Positions 8,233-15,854 are shown, counted from the first letter of the stretch. The stretch: DNA of 17,977 bases from Oscillospiraceae bacterium (GCA_009777685.1 WRLJ01000005.1:1-17977), one strand, 5' to 3'. Program-made: numbers and translations. The notes: generated from the letters alone by a model not told the origin.

Positions 8233-9249
8233 TTATGAATCATCCAATTGATCCAGCAGCTCTCCCAGCTTCGAGGCGAAATAGGAAAGCCGGGATTCCA
8301 GCCGGGAGTAGTCCATGCGGGTCGGGCCGACGACGCCGATGACGCCGCGCATCCCGTCGGGCAGCCGGTACGAGGCCATCATCACCGAGGCGTCGCGCAG
8401 CTCGGCGGCCACGTTCTCCGGCCCGATCAGGACGCGCACGCTGTCGTCCCGCTCCCCGCTCTCGGGAATCAGCGTCTGCCTGCGTTCGGAGAGAAATTCC
8501 AGCGTCTTGCGGGCGCGCAGCAGGTCCTGAAACTCGGGCTGCTCCAGCAGCTGCGTCTCGCCGGACAGATAGACCTCCCGCCGGCTGCCCTCCAGCTCGC
8601 CCAGCAGCTCCAGCGCGTACGGCAGATACCGCGCCGCGCCGCCGCACAGGGCCGCGCACCGGCGGGACATCTCCTCGGTAAACTCGCTCTGCCCCGCGTA
8701 AACGGCGTTCAGGGACTGTGTGAGTCTGGCGACGTCGGCGTACTCCGCCCGGCCGGGCAGGCGCACCCACCGGGTCTTGACGACGCCGCCGTCGGCGGCC
8801 AGCACCAGCATCAGCGCCGTCGGGTCGGTCAGGAACGCCTCGATGCGCTGGACGCGCGCGCTTTTGCGGGCCGGCGCGGCGGCGAACGCCGCGTAGCTCG
8901 TCAGGCGGGCGACCAGCCGCCCCGCCTCCTCCAGCATCCCGTCCACCTCGCGCAGGCGGCGGCGCATCTCCTGCTGGATGCTCTCCATCTCGCGGAGGCT
9001 GAGACGGCGGCGGCGCATCAGCTCGTCGACGTACAGCCGGTAGCCCGCCGAAGTGGGCACGCGCCCCGCCGAGGTGTGCGGGTGTTCCAGATACCCCAGC
9101 TCCTCCAGCGCGGACATTTCGTTTCGCAGCGTCGCGGAGGAGACGTTCAGACCGCTCTTTTCCGCCAGGGTCTTGGACCCGACCGGCTCGGCGTTCTCGA
9201 TAAATTCCTCCACCACCGCGCGGAGGATGATTCGTTTCCGATGATCCAC
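8233..9249 (-). CDS. hrcA: Heat-inducible transcription repressor HrcA
   Basis: HrcA binds the CIRCE operator and represses the heat-shock operon, with GroEL as co-regulator in other Firmicutes. The N-terminal winged helix (HRKRIILRAVVEEFIENAEPVGSKTLAEKSGLNVSSATLRNEM, then LEELGYLEHPHTSAGRVPTSAGYRLYVDEL) is diagnostic. The C-terminal part ends with the conserved block VRVLIGPENVA, MASYRLPDGMRGVIGVVGPTRMDYSR. I prefer GTG 9249 (338 residues) because GGGGAGG ends directly against the upstream ATG at 9258, too close to serve it, but lies 9 bases from the GTG. The ATG would add only three residues. It is the first gene of the operon and thus autoregulated. Confidence 0.97.
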   Translation of the reverse strand: MDHRKRIILRAVVEEFIENAEPVGSKTLAEKSGLNVSSATLRNEMSALEELGYLEHPHTSAGRVPTSAGYRLYVDELMRRRRLSLREMESIQQEMRRRLREVDGMLEEAGRLVARLTSYAAFAAAPARKSARVQRIEAFLTDPTALMLVLAADGGVVKTRWVRLPGRAEYADVARLTQSLNAVYAGQSEFTEEMSRRCAALCGGAARYLPYALELLGELEGSRREVYLSGETQLLEQPEFQDLLRARKTLEFLSERRQTLIPESGERDDSVRVLIGPENVAAELRDASVMMASYRLPDGMRGVIGVVGPTRMDYSRLESRLSYFASKLGELLDQLDDS

Positions 9250-9282
9250 GGCGCGCATCCTCCCCGCGTTTTCCGTTTTGCT

Positions 9283-9309
9283 TTAGCACTCTGGGCCTAA
9301 GAGTGCTAA
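9283..9309. promoter_or_regulatory. CIRCE operator (HrcA binding site)
   Basis: A perfect CIRCE inverted repeat: TTAGCACTC (9283-9291), nine-base spacer, GAGTGCTAA (9301-9309). It lies between the hrcA promoter and its start, overlapping the expected transcription start, so bound HrcA would block initiation of hrcA-grpE-dnaK. Confidence 0.98.
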
Positions 9310-9313
9310 GACC

Positions 9314-9342
9314 AATTTACCCCACGGCGGGCGTTTTGTCAA
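9314..9342 (-). promoter_or_regulatory. Sigma-A promoter of hrcA-grpE-dnaK
   Basis: On the minus strand a consensus -35 TTGACA (9337-9342) and a -10 TAAATT (9314-9319) are separated by 17 bases. The start point is expected near 9307, inside CIRCE. Confidence 0.9.
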
Positions 9343-9452
9343 GAGCGAAAATATGAACGATTCGTAAAACCGTCTCTCCCCCCCGGCGGCGGACGGCCCG
9401 CCGGCGAAATATATACAATTTGTAAATTTTATTCCACGGCGCCGCGCCCCCC

Positions 9453-9481
9453 TTTCCATGCCTTTGCGCTTGTGATATACT
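9453..9481 (+). promoter_or_regulatory. Promoter of the ABC transporter gene
   Basis: A -10 TATACT at 9476-9481 carries an extended TG (TGATATACT). A weak -35 TTTCCA (9453-9458) sits 17 bases upstream. The gene starts 30 bases downstream with its own AAGGAGG (9500-9506). Confidence 0.65.
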
Positions 9482-9511
9482 AGGCGGCATGACATTTACA
9501 AGGAGGCCGCT

Positions 9512-12109
9512 ATGCTGCAGCTGAAAAGAATCACCAAGGACTATAAGGCCGGCACGACCAAGGTCGAGGCCCTGCGGGGCGTGGATCTGCAATTCCGGGA
9601 CAATGAGTTTGTCTCCATCCTCGGGCCGTCGGGCTGCGGCAAGACGACCATGCTCAACCTGCTCGGCGGGCTGGACCGCTATACCACCGGCGATATCATC
9701 ATCAACGGGAAGTCCACCGAGGATTTTTCCGACCGCGACTGGGATACTTACCGCAACCGCCGCATCGGCTTCGTGTTCCAGACCTATAACCTGATTCCCC
9801 ACCAGACGGTGCTGTCCAACGTGGAGCTGGCCCTGACGCTGTCCGGCGTATCCCGCGCCGAGCGCCGCGCCCGCGCCGCCGGGGTGCTGGAAAGCGTCGG
9901 CCTGAGCGACCAGCTTCATAAAAAGCCCACCCAGATGTCCGGCGGGCAGATGCAGCGCGTGGCCATCGCGCGCGCGCTGGTCAACAACCCCGACATCCTG
10001 ATGGCCGACGAGCCGACGGGCGCGCTGGACTCCGCCACCAGCGTTCAGATCATGGAGCTCCTCAAGGAAATCGCCAAGGACCGCCTGGTCATCATGGTCA
10101 CGCACAACGGCGCGCTGGCCGAGCGGTACTCCACGCGCATCATCCGCCTGCTGGACGGGCGCGTGACCGACGACTCCGACCCCTATACGCCCGAATCCCC
10201 GGAGGCCCCGCCGCCGAAGCGGAAAAAGACGAAACGCGAAAGGGCGAAGACCTCCATGTCGTTCCTGACCGCGCTCGCGCTTTCCCTAAACAACCTGCTG
10301 ACCAAGAAAACGCGCACGTTTATGACGGCCTTTGCCGGAAGCATCGGCATCGTCGGCATCGCGCTGATTCTTTCGCTGTCCAACGGGTTCCAGGCGTATA
10401 TCGACCGGATGCAGGAGGATACGCTGTCCACCTACCCGCTGACCATCGAGGAAACCACCGCCGACCTGATGAACATGGTCAACGCCATGCATGAAATCAA
10501 CCATCAGGAGCGCGACCAGACGCTGGACAGGATATATTCCAATAACATCGCCAACAAAATCGTCGAGGCGATGATGCAGCAGACCGACACCAACGACCTG
10601 GAGGCCATCAAGGCCCTGTTCGACGCCAATATGGACACCCTGGCGCCGCTTCTCAACGACATTAAGTACAACTACACCGCCCGCCTGAACATATATACCC
10701 CGAACTATGAGGAGGAAATCAACCAGATCAATCCCTTCCGCCCGTTCGGCGGCGGCCCCGCGGGCGGCGTGGGCGGCCCGGGCGGCATGGCGATGATGGG
10801 CGCCAGCATGGAAATCTGGGGCGAGATGCTGGACAATCAGAAGCTGCTGGAAACCCAGTACGAGGTTCTGGCGGGCCGCTGGCCCGCGGAATGGAATGAG
10901 GTCGTGCTGGTCGTGGACGAGAACAACGAAATCACGGATTTTGCCATGTACGCGCTGGGGCTGCGCGACGCCGGCGAGCTGAGCGAAATGTACCGGGCGT
11001 TTCAGTCCGGCGACGACTACGAGGCCGCCGGGCGGACCATCCTCGCCTATGAGGAGGCGCTGGCGCTGACCTACCGGTTTGTGCCGTCGGCGGCGTATTT
11101 CAAGCAGGCCGGAGACGGCTGGCTGGATATGCGCGACGACGAGACGTACATGCGCGGGGTGCTGGAAACGGCCGAAATCATCCGCGTCGTGGGCATTCTG
11201 CGTCCGGCGGAGGGCGTGGAAATGGCCTCTATAGCCAGTACGATCGGATACACCCGGGCGCTGACCGAGCATATTGTCGAGGTCACGGCCAACGCGGACA
11301 TCGCGCGGGCGCAGATGGACGACCCCGACACCGACGTCTTCACGGGCAAGCCCTTCGCCGCCGAGGACGGCACGGAGGAGCCCTTTGACATCTCCTCTTT
11401 GCCGGAGGAACAGCAGGCCTATCTCGCCTCGCTGAGCGAGGAGGAGCGCGCGGCGCTGCTGGCGAGCTATTCGGAGACCTCCTCGGCGACCTATGAGGGC
11501 AACATGCGGCGCTTCGGGTCCATATCGCTGGACGTGCCGACCTCCATCGCGCTGTATCCCGTCGATTTCGCCGCTAAGGAGGAGCTGACGGAATTCATCC
11601 GGAGCCACAACCGCGAAATGGCCGACACGGGGCAGGAGGAGCTGACGATTCACTACACGGACTTCGTCGGCCTGCTCCTCAGCTCCGTCAGCACAATCAT
11701 CAACGCCATCAGCTATGTGCTGATCGCGTTCGTGTCGATTTCACTGGTCGTCTCGTCCATTATGATCGGCATCATCACCTATGTCTCCGTGCTGGAGCGC
11801 ACCAAGGAAATCGGCATTTTGAAGGCCATCGGCGCGAGCCGCAGCGACATCTCGCGCGTGTTCAACGCCGAGACGCTGATCGTGGGCTTTGTGGCCGGGG
11901 CGCTGGGCATCCTGGTGACGGCGCTGATCTGCATTCCCGGCAACATGATCATTCACCATCTGACCGGCATCGCCAACGTGGCGGTCCTGCCGTGGGCCGG
12001 CGGCGCGATTTTGGTGGGCCTGAGCATGATCCTCACGCTGATTGCGGGGCTGATCCCGTCGCGCATCGCCGCCAAGAAAGACCCGGTGGAGGCGCTGAGA
12101 AGCGAGTAG
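9512..12109 (+). CDS. Fused ABC transporter ATP-binding/permease protein, MacB/FtsX type
   Basis: 865 residues. The N-terminal ATPase is of the LolD/MacB class: Walker A GPSGCGKT (38-45), Q-loop Q90, signature SGGQMQ (143-148), Walker B DILMADE (161-167), H-loop H198. A charged linker (about 222-248, rich in P and K) leads to the first membrane helix (about 270-292). A large domain of some 400 residues outside the membrane follows, with a Gly-rich patch at 413-430. Three C-terminal helices (about 715-755, 785-815, 825-848) form the FtsX-type permease, including LERTKEIGILKAIGAS. Such mechanotransmission ABC proteins export peptides or lipids, or act in antimicrobial-peptide resistance; the substrate here is unknown. 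No accessory adaptor or sensor kinase is adjacent. Confidence 0.92.
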   Translation: MLQLKRITKDYKAGTTKVEALRGVDLQFRDNEFVSILGPSGCGKTTMLNLLGGLDRYTTGDIIINGKSTEDFSDRDWDTYRNRRIGFVFQTYNLIPHQTVLSNVELALTLSGVSRAERRARAAGVLESVGLSDQLHKKPTQMSGGQMQRVAIARALVNNPDILMADEPTGALDSATSVQIMELLKEIAKDRLVIMVTHNGALAERYSTRIIRLLDGRVTDDSDPYTPESPEAPPPKRKKTKRERAKTSMSFLTALALSLNNLLTKKTRTFMTAFAGSIGIVGIALILSLSNGFQAYIDRMQEDTLSTYPLTIEETTADLMNMVNAMHEINHQERDQTLDRIYSNNIANKIVEAMMQQTDTNDLEAIKALFDANMDTLAPLLNDIKYNYTARLNIYTPNYEEEINQINPFRPFGGGPAGGVGGPGGMAMMGASMEIWGEMLDNQKLLETQYEVLAGRWPAEWNEVVLVVDENNEITDFAMYALGLRDAGELSEMYRAFQSGDDYEAAGRTILAYEEALALTYRFVPSAAYFKQAGDGWLDMRDDETYMRGVLETAEIIRVVGILRPAEGVEMASIASTIGYTRALTEHIVEVTANADIARAQMDDPDTDVFTGKPFAAEDGTEEPFDISSLPEEQQAYLASLSEEERAALLASYSETSSATYEGNMRRFGSISLDVPTSIALYPVDFAAKEELTEFIRSHNREMADTGQEELTIHYTDFVGLLLSSVSTIINAISYVLIAFVSISLVVSSIMIGIITYVSVLERTKEIGILKAIGASRSDISRVFNAETLIVGFVAGALGILVTALICIPGNMIIHHLTGIANVAVLPWAGGAILVGLSMILTLIAGLIPSRIAAKKDPVEALRSE

Positions 12110-12141
12110 GGGGCCGGCGGGCGGCGGCAGGAGATGGCCCG

Positions 12142-13416
12142 TCAGTCCCGCACCCACGCCACATGCCCCGCGAAGGCCTTCAAATCCCCCGCCGCCGCGA
12201 CTCCGCTGTCTGCGCCCGCGGGCCGCAGATGGAATACGATATTGGCCGCCGCGGCCCGGGCGTTTTTCCTCGCCTCCTCCGCGCTGGCGCCGGTGGCGAT
12301 GACATAGGCGTATCTGTGCCCCATCGAGGACGGCGGATACAGGACCTGCCCCTTGCGCGGCTTGACGTAGACATGCTCGGCGCCGGGGCTTTCCTGTGCT
12401 TTCTGTTTGCCGGTGACCTTGACCAGCGTTCCCCCCGCGGGCACGACGACGTATTGCAGAAAAGCCTCTTTGATGAACTCCGGGGTAAGGTCCGGCTCTT
12501 GCCCCAGCGCGAATTTCAGCGTCTCCTTGACCAGATCGACGCCATACGCGGTCTGGATGAACAGGTTCATCGCGCCGCCCGCGATTCGCGGGTTGGCCTC
12601 GATCAGGCCCCACCCGCCGCCGGCGCGCCGCAGCTCCAGATGGCAGGGGCCGTCCCGCATCCCGTAGGCGTTCAGGATGGACGCCGCCGCCGTTTCCAGA
12701 GAGCGGTGCGGCTCGCTGTCCCGTTCCGTGACCATCCGGTAGCCGGTGATGATGAACCGGCCCGTGTAGGTAATCTCCTGCTCGACGACCGCCGCGATGC
12801 GGACCCGGCCGTCCGCCGCCAGCGTTTCGGTCAGGTACTGCGGGCCGTCCAGATACTGCTCCGCCAGGACGGGAGCGCCCGGATACTGGGCCCGCAGCCG
12901 CTCAAAGGCGGCCTTGTACTGCTTGTAGGTGCAGACCCGGTGAACGTCCCTGGACGACGACGAGACGGGGGATTTCAGCACCAGCGGCAGATGCCGGGCC
13001 ATATCCGCGGTGAACAGCGGGCTGTCGGCGACCCGGAAAAACGGCGTGCAGGGCGTGCCGGCCAGCAGCTTCCGCGACCGGATTTTATCCTGCATCGCCG
13101 CGATGGCCGCTTCGGAAAATCCGCGCAGGCCAAGCTCACGCGCCAGCACGGCGGCGGTATGGCAATACGGGTCGATGAAGCTGACGACCGCGCGGATGTC
13201 CAGACGGTTCATTTGCAGCTGGCGGATGGCCGAGCGCACCTCGCCGATCCGGTCGATATCGCAAACCCGGACCGAATGGGCATGGGGAAAGTCTGTCATT
13301 CTGCCGGGCTCCCGGGCGGTCAGCAGGACCGTATAATACTGCAGCTCCTCCGCGGCCCTGAGCGCCTCGCAGCTCGAGCCGGATTTACAGGAACCGATGA
13401 ACACGATGGTTTTCAT
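12142..13416 (-). CDS. ATP-grasp domain protein (carboxylate-amine ligase-like)
   Basis: 424 residues. The N-terminal domain is Rossmann-like (KTIVFIGSCKSGSS). The ATP-grasp core has the ATP-binding lysine in LPLVLKSPVSSSS (K148), the hinge and strand VLAEQYLDGPQYLTETL (183-199), Glu261 in CHLELR, and the metal-binding loop LIEANPRIAGGA (271-282, E273 and N275). This is the pattern of the L-amino-acid ligase/carnosine synthase-like group that joins a carboxylate to an amine through an acyl phosphate. Residues 365-424 form a C-terminal extension (biotin-carboxylase-C-like HRYAYVIATGASAEEARKNA). Substrates are unknown. Its start overlaps the upstream ATP-grasp gene by four bases, so the two are coupled. 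Confidence 0.87.
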   Translation of the reverse strand: MKTIVFIGSCKSGSSCEALRAAEELQYYTVLLTAREPGRMTDFPHAHSVRVCDIDRIGEVRSAIRQLQMNRLDIRAVVSFIDPYCHTAAVLARELGLRGFSEAAIAAMQDKIRSRKLLAGTPCTPFFRVADSPLFTADMARHLPLVLKSPVSSSSRDVHRVCTYKQYKAAFERLRAQYPGAPVLAEQYLDGPQYLTETLAADGRVRIAAVVEQEITYTGRFIITGYRMVTERDSEPHRSLETAAASILNAYGMRDGPCHLELRRAGGGWGLIEANPRIAGGAMNLFIQTAYGVDLVKETLKFALGQEPDLTPEFIKEAFLQYVVVPAGGTLVKVTGKQKAQESPGAEHVYVKPRKGQVLYPPSSMGHRYAYVIATGASAEEARKNARAAAANIVFHLRPAGADSGVAAAGDLKAFAGHVAWVRD

Positions 13417-14498
13417 GGAACAACCTCGCTTGGGCCTTGAGAATCGGGCAGGGCGGCCCCGGCCTGGTTCCGGCTTTCCGCCAAATAAATCGCGTACCCG
13501 ACCGAGCGCCTGACCACGCTCAGGTCCGCGCCGAGCACGGGAGGATGGCCCGGCCTCCAGTTGACCTCGTAGATGTACAGCCTGCGCTCCGGGTCCAGGC
13601 CGACGTCGATGCCCAGCTCGCCCGGCGTCTCGCCGTACAGCTCCGCCTGGATTTCCTCCATCTGCGCGGCCAGCTGCAAGGCAAACATCTCAAGGGTTTT
13701 CCGGACGGCGCGGGCGTCCCGCCCGAACTCCCTCTCCAGGAACGGCTCCAGCGCGCAGACGCAGCCTCCCCGGCTGATGTTGCATACGATCCCGCCGTCG
13801 GGGGAGATCCTCGGGTAGACGGCGGAGACCGCCCAGCGGCCCCGGCGGTCCTTTTGCGTGTGCAGCCGGAAATCGTAGGGCGCGCCGTCCTTCGTGCGGC
13901 AGCGGATATACGGCTGCGCCAGATATTCCGTTCCGGCGATTGTCTCCTCAATGAAGCGCTCCGTCTCGTCCGCGCCGCGGGCCGGGACCTCCGCGCCGGA
14001 GAACACCCTGAGGGTCCCGTTTTCCCGCGCGAGGTAATATACGCCCGTGCCCTGACAGCCCCAGGAGGGCTTCAGCACAAGCTCCGGATACCGCTCCAGC
14101 AGACGCAGAACCTGCCGGGCGGACAACACCTTCTCAGAGGGGATCAGGTAGTCTGAAAACGCCCGGTATCGCTGTAAATTGCGGAACACGGTCAATTTGT
14201 CGCCGACCGCGCAGTGGGTAAACGGGACTTGCCCCCGCAAGCGGTCGGCCGTCTCGTTTTGACTGTCCCGCGAAAATCCGACGACATTGCAGACCGCGTC
14301 GGGCAGACGGCTGACGGTGCGCGTCCACCCGCCCCGTTCATAGACGTATCCCCGGACGGACCCTGCTTCCAGGTCCACCGCTCCCGGCGAGAAATACAGC
14401 AACCGGGCGCCCTCGGCCCCGGCGGCCGCGGCGAAGGCGTAGGCCCGGTTCAGCCCGAAGGGCCGTTTCCGATAGTGCATATAACCGATCAGCACCAT
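13413..14498 (-). CDS. YheC/YheD-like ATP-grasp protein
   Basis: 361 residues from ATG 14498, preceded by GGAGCGG; longer in-frame starts up to 14648 would cross the promoter region and the neighbouring gene's start. Conserved blocks match the YheC/YheD (spore coat-associated) ATP-grasp family: VLKPSWGCQGTGVYYL (141-156, ATP-binding K143), YDFRLHTQKDRRGRW (208-222), ISPDGGIVCNISRGG (231-245), GELGIDVGLD (293-302) and IYEVNWRPGHPP (309-320). The product is probably a cytosolic ligase forming an amide, and in Bacilli relatives are linked to sporulation. It is the first gene of a two-gene minus-strand operon with another ATP-grasp. Together they could build a peptide or modified amino acid; this is inferred. 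Confidence 0.85.
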   Translation of the reverse strand: MVLIGYMHYRKRPFGLNRAYAFAAAAGAEGARLLYFSPGAVDLEAGSVRGYVYERGGWTRTVSRLPDAVCNVVGFSRDSQNETADRLRGQVPFTHCAVGDKLTVFRNLQRYRAFSDYLIPSEKVLSARQVLRLLERYPELVLKPSWGCQGTGVYYLARENGTLRVFSGAEVPARGADETERFIEETIAGTEYLAQPYIRCRTKDGAPYDFRLHTQKDRRGRWAVSAVYPRISPDGGIVCNISRGGCVCALEPFLEREFGRDARAVRKTLEMFALQLAAQMEEIQAELYGETPGELGIDVGLDPERRLYIYEVNWRPGHPPVLGADLSVVRRSVGYAIYLAESRNQAGAALPDSQGPSEVVP

Positions 14499-14552
14499 AG
14501 TCCGCTCCGTATGTTTTACAGGATATTCCATTGTATGCAGGGGCCTTGCTTT

Positions 14553-14582
14553 TTGCGCCGGGGGATGATAAAATACTATAAT
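14553..14582 (+). promoter_or_regulatory. Promoter of the RelB-like antitoxin gene
   Basis: A consensus -10 TATAAT at 14577-14582 with -35 TTGCGC (14553-14558) and an 18-base spacer. A second reading, TTGCTT (14546-14551) with TAAAAT (14569-14574) and 17 bases, overlaps it. The gene begins 20 bases after the -10. Confidence 0.6.
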
Positions 14583-14598
14583 AATCGTGAGGTGACAA
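14570..14598 (-). promoter_or_regulatory. Candidate divergent promoter for the ATP-grasp pair
   Basis: On the minus strand TTGTCA (14593-14598) and TATTTT (14570-14575) are 17 bases apart. It overlaps the antitoxin promoter face to face, so initiation in one direction should hinder the other. Confidence 0.4.
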
Positions 14599-14601
14599 CG
14601 C

Positions 14602-14907
14602 ATGGCTGACGGAAAATCGAACATCAATGTGCAAATTGACACCGGCATTCAGGAACTTGCCGCACAGTTTTTTGAGCGCATGGGGCTAGACCAGACGACG
14701 GCGATAGATATGTTTTACAGGCAGACCATAGCCGAGCGCCGTCTGCCGTTTCAGCCGACGGTGATGCCTACTCTTGACGAGCAGCTGTCCGAAGCGCTTC
14801 TTAAAAGAAGCTCGGAAGAAGTCGAAGTCGAGATAGACGGCGACGGGAATATCACAATAGACAAAGACAAGCACCCCGACCTCTACGACTGGGCGGTGAA
14901 CGGCTGA
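14602..14907 (+). CDS. RelB/DinJ-family antitoxin, apparently orphan
   Basis: 101 residues, ribosome site GAGGTGA (14589-14595). The N-terminal 50 residues are a ribbon-helix-helix domain of RelB/DinJ type: SNINVQIDTGIQELAAQFFERMGLDQTTAIDMFYRQTIAERRLPF, with the family hallmark 'GL-x-TTAI-x-MF-x-RQ-x(3)-RR-x-PF'. The remainder (acidic, SSEEVEVEIDGDGNITIDKD) would wrap a toxin. RHH antitoxins neutralise RelE/YafQ-type mRNA endonucleases and repress their own operon. No such toxin follows: only a 29-codon frame (14907-14996) that overlaps the stop by one base as TGATG. The gene is therefore an orphan antitoxin or the remains of a toxin-antitoxin pair. Confidence 0.8.
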   Translation: MADGKSNINVQIDTGIQELAAQFFERMGLDQTTAIDMFYRQTIAERRLPFQPTVMPTLDEQLSEALLKRSSEEVEVEIDGDGNITIDKDKHPDLYDWAVNG

Positions 14908-14992
14908 TGAAGCCAGTTGAGGTCTATATATCTTATATTTATTCCGCCGCTGTTCACAAGCGCCCGCGAATTTCCTTCGTTTCAAAATTGCC

Positions 14993-15020
14993 TTGACTTT
15001 TTTCCGGAATCAATTATAAT
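14993..15020 (+). promoter_or_regulatory. Promoter of tRNA-Gly
   Basis: TTGACT (14993-14998), 16-base spacer, TATAAT (15015-15020). Initiation near 15027 would leave a leader of about 95 nt before the tRNA, opening with a small hairpin (CACCC 15027-15031 with GGGTG 15040-15044). Confidence 0.75.
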
Positions 15021-15121
15021 GGATTCACCCCCTTGGAAAGGGTGTTTCCCTTTATTATCCGTGTTTCGCCAGTATCGTTCGCTTTTGAGGGATGTCTGTG
15101 AAAACAAAACATGAGATTTCT

Positions 15122-15195
15122 GCGGGTGTAGTTCAGTGGTAGAACTCCAGCCTTCCAAGCTGGTCGCGTGGGTCCGATTCCCATCACCCGCTCCA
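15122..15195 (+). tRNA. tRNA-Gly (anticodon TCC)
   Basis: A complete cloverleaf can be read: acceptor GCGGGTG paired with CACCCGC (15185-15191), D-arm with AGTTCAGTGGTAGAAC, anticodon stem CCAGC/GCTGG with loop CTTCCAA giving anticodon TCC, T-arm GTGGG-TCCGATTC-CCATC, discriminator T and encoded CCA (15193-15195). It reads GGA codons. Confidence 0.97.
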
Positions 15196-15200
15196 CAGGA

Positions 15201-15233
15201 AAACCCTGCAGCCGTAAGGGCTGCAGGGTTTTT
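15201..15233. terminator. Shared bidirectional terminator between the tRNA genes
   Basis: A 13-bp stem, AAACCCTGCAGCC (15201-15213) with GGCTGCAGGGTTT (15219-15231) and loop GTAAG, followed by a T-run on the + strand. Read on the minus strand the same stem is followed by TTTTCC, so it can end both tRNA transcripts. Confidence 0.88.
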
Positions 15234-15236
15234 GGC

Positions 15237-15314
15237 TGGGGTGGGTAAACGGATTCGAACCGTCGACATCCAGAACCACAATCTGGCGCTCTAACCGACT
15301 GAGCTATACCCACC
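15237..15314 (-). tRNA. tRNA-His (anticodon GTG)
   Basis: On the minus strand the acceptor GTGGGTA pairs with TACCCAC. The anticodon stem CCAGA/TCTGG holds the loop TTGTGGT, anticodon GTG. The T-arm carries GTTCGAATC. C73 and an encoded CCA are at 15240-15237, and the encoded G-1 characteristic of tRNA-His is at 15314, opposite C73. Confidence 0.97.
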
Positions 15315-15332
15315 GCGTCTGTACGCTGACCC

Positions 15333-15361
15333 AGTATAGCGCATTTCGCTCCCGCTGTCAA
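15333..15361 (-). promoter_or_regulatory. Promoter of tRNA-His
   Basis: On the minus strand a consensus -35 TTGACA (15356-15361) and -10 TATACT (15333-15338) lie 17 bases apart, about 19 bases before the tRNA 5' end. Confidence 0.88.
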
Positions 15362-15393
15362 GCCGTGAAATTTTCGCCCTTATCCCTCCCCGC

Positions 15394-15510
15394 GCACCGC
15401 GTTTGTCGGGGGCGCACACGCCGCAGGGCGCGGTGCCTCCCCAAACGCGCAACCCGCCTTAAAATCCTCCGTCACGCCTGGCGGCGTGCCACCTCCTTTA
15501 CGAAAGGAGG
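15394..15510. repeat. GC-rich hairpin cluster in the intergenic gap
   Basis: The 312-base gap between tRNA-His and the zinc-ribbon gene holds no gene besides promoters. It contains GCACCGCG (15394-15401) complementary to CGCGGTGC (15429-15436), a 6-bp stem CACGCC/GGCGTG (15473-15488), and an 8-bp stem CCTCCTTT/AAAGGAGG with loop ACG (15492-15510). The last two stems side by side look like a dispersed intergenic repeat of the type common in Oscillospiraceae genomes, judged from memory of such sequences. Confidence 0.5.
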
Positions 15511-15555
15511 CTTACGCGCCCTGTAAGGCTCCCCGCTTCCCCTGTCGCCGGGGAC

Positions 15556-15584
15556 TTGAATCAGCTGTACATCCGGTGTATAAT
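15556..15584 (+). promoter_or_regulatory. Promoter of the zinc-ribbon gene
   Basis: TTGAAT (15556-15561), exactly 17 bases, then TATAAT (15579-15584). The gene starts 43 bases downstream with TTGGAGGTGAA as ribosome site. Confidence 0.82.
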
Positions 15585-15626
15585 AACCTTCCGCAATCCC
15601 ATACAACCCTTGGAGGTGAAGCCGCC

Positions 15627-15854
15627 ATGCCATTTTATGATCTGCGCTGCGCCGCCTGTGACCGGGAGTTCAACCTCCTGGCCTCCGTCACGGACAAGAC
15701 CGAGCGGCGGATTGCCTGCCCGGAATGCGGCTCGCGTGAGCTGGAGACGGTCTTCAAGGCGGCCCCCGCCTATCTCAAGGGCGGCGGCGGCAAGGGTCCC
15801 GAATGCCCCAAGCGCCATATCTGCGGCTCGGGCTGTCCTCACGGGGGGCTGTAG
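15627..15854 (+). CDS. FmdB-family zinc-ribbon protein
   Basis: 75 residues from ATG 15627, chosen because TTGGAGGTGAA precedes it and MPFYDLRCAACDREFN is the standard FmdB/CxxC regulatory domain start; a longer frame back to 15486 would run through the promoter. Two zinc knuckles are present: C8-x2-C11 and C31-x2-C34 (ACPECGS), followed by the family LETVFKAAPAYLKGGG. The tail adds more cysteines and histidines (PECPKRHICGSGCPH), which may bind a second metal. Family members are predicted DNA- or nucleic-acid-binding regulators, with the name taken from a formamidase operon gene; the actual role is unknown. It is monocistronic with its own strong promoter. Confidence 0.88.
   Translation: MPFYDLRCAACDREFNLLASVTDKTERRIACPECGSRELETVFKAAPAYLKGGGGKGPECPKRHICGSGCPHGGL

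Noticed and set aside
8240..9300. Long open frames on both strands overlapping hrcA
   Set aside because: They have low-complexity Arg/Gly/Ala/Pro composition from GC-rich codons; HrcA is clearly the real gene.
10286..11653. 455-codon minus-strand frame inside the ABC transporter
   Set aside because: Shadow of the MacB-type gene, with no start context and His/Arg/Gln-rich composition.
12110..12141. Terminator between the ABC transporter and ATP-grasp gene ends
   Set aside because: Only a weak GGGCC/GGCCC pairing and no T-tract in the 32-base gap.
14917..15114. 65-codon + frame overlapping the tRNA-Gly promoter and leader
   Set aside because: No ribosome site; it contains the promoter and leader hairpin and has no recognisable domain.
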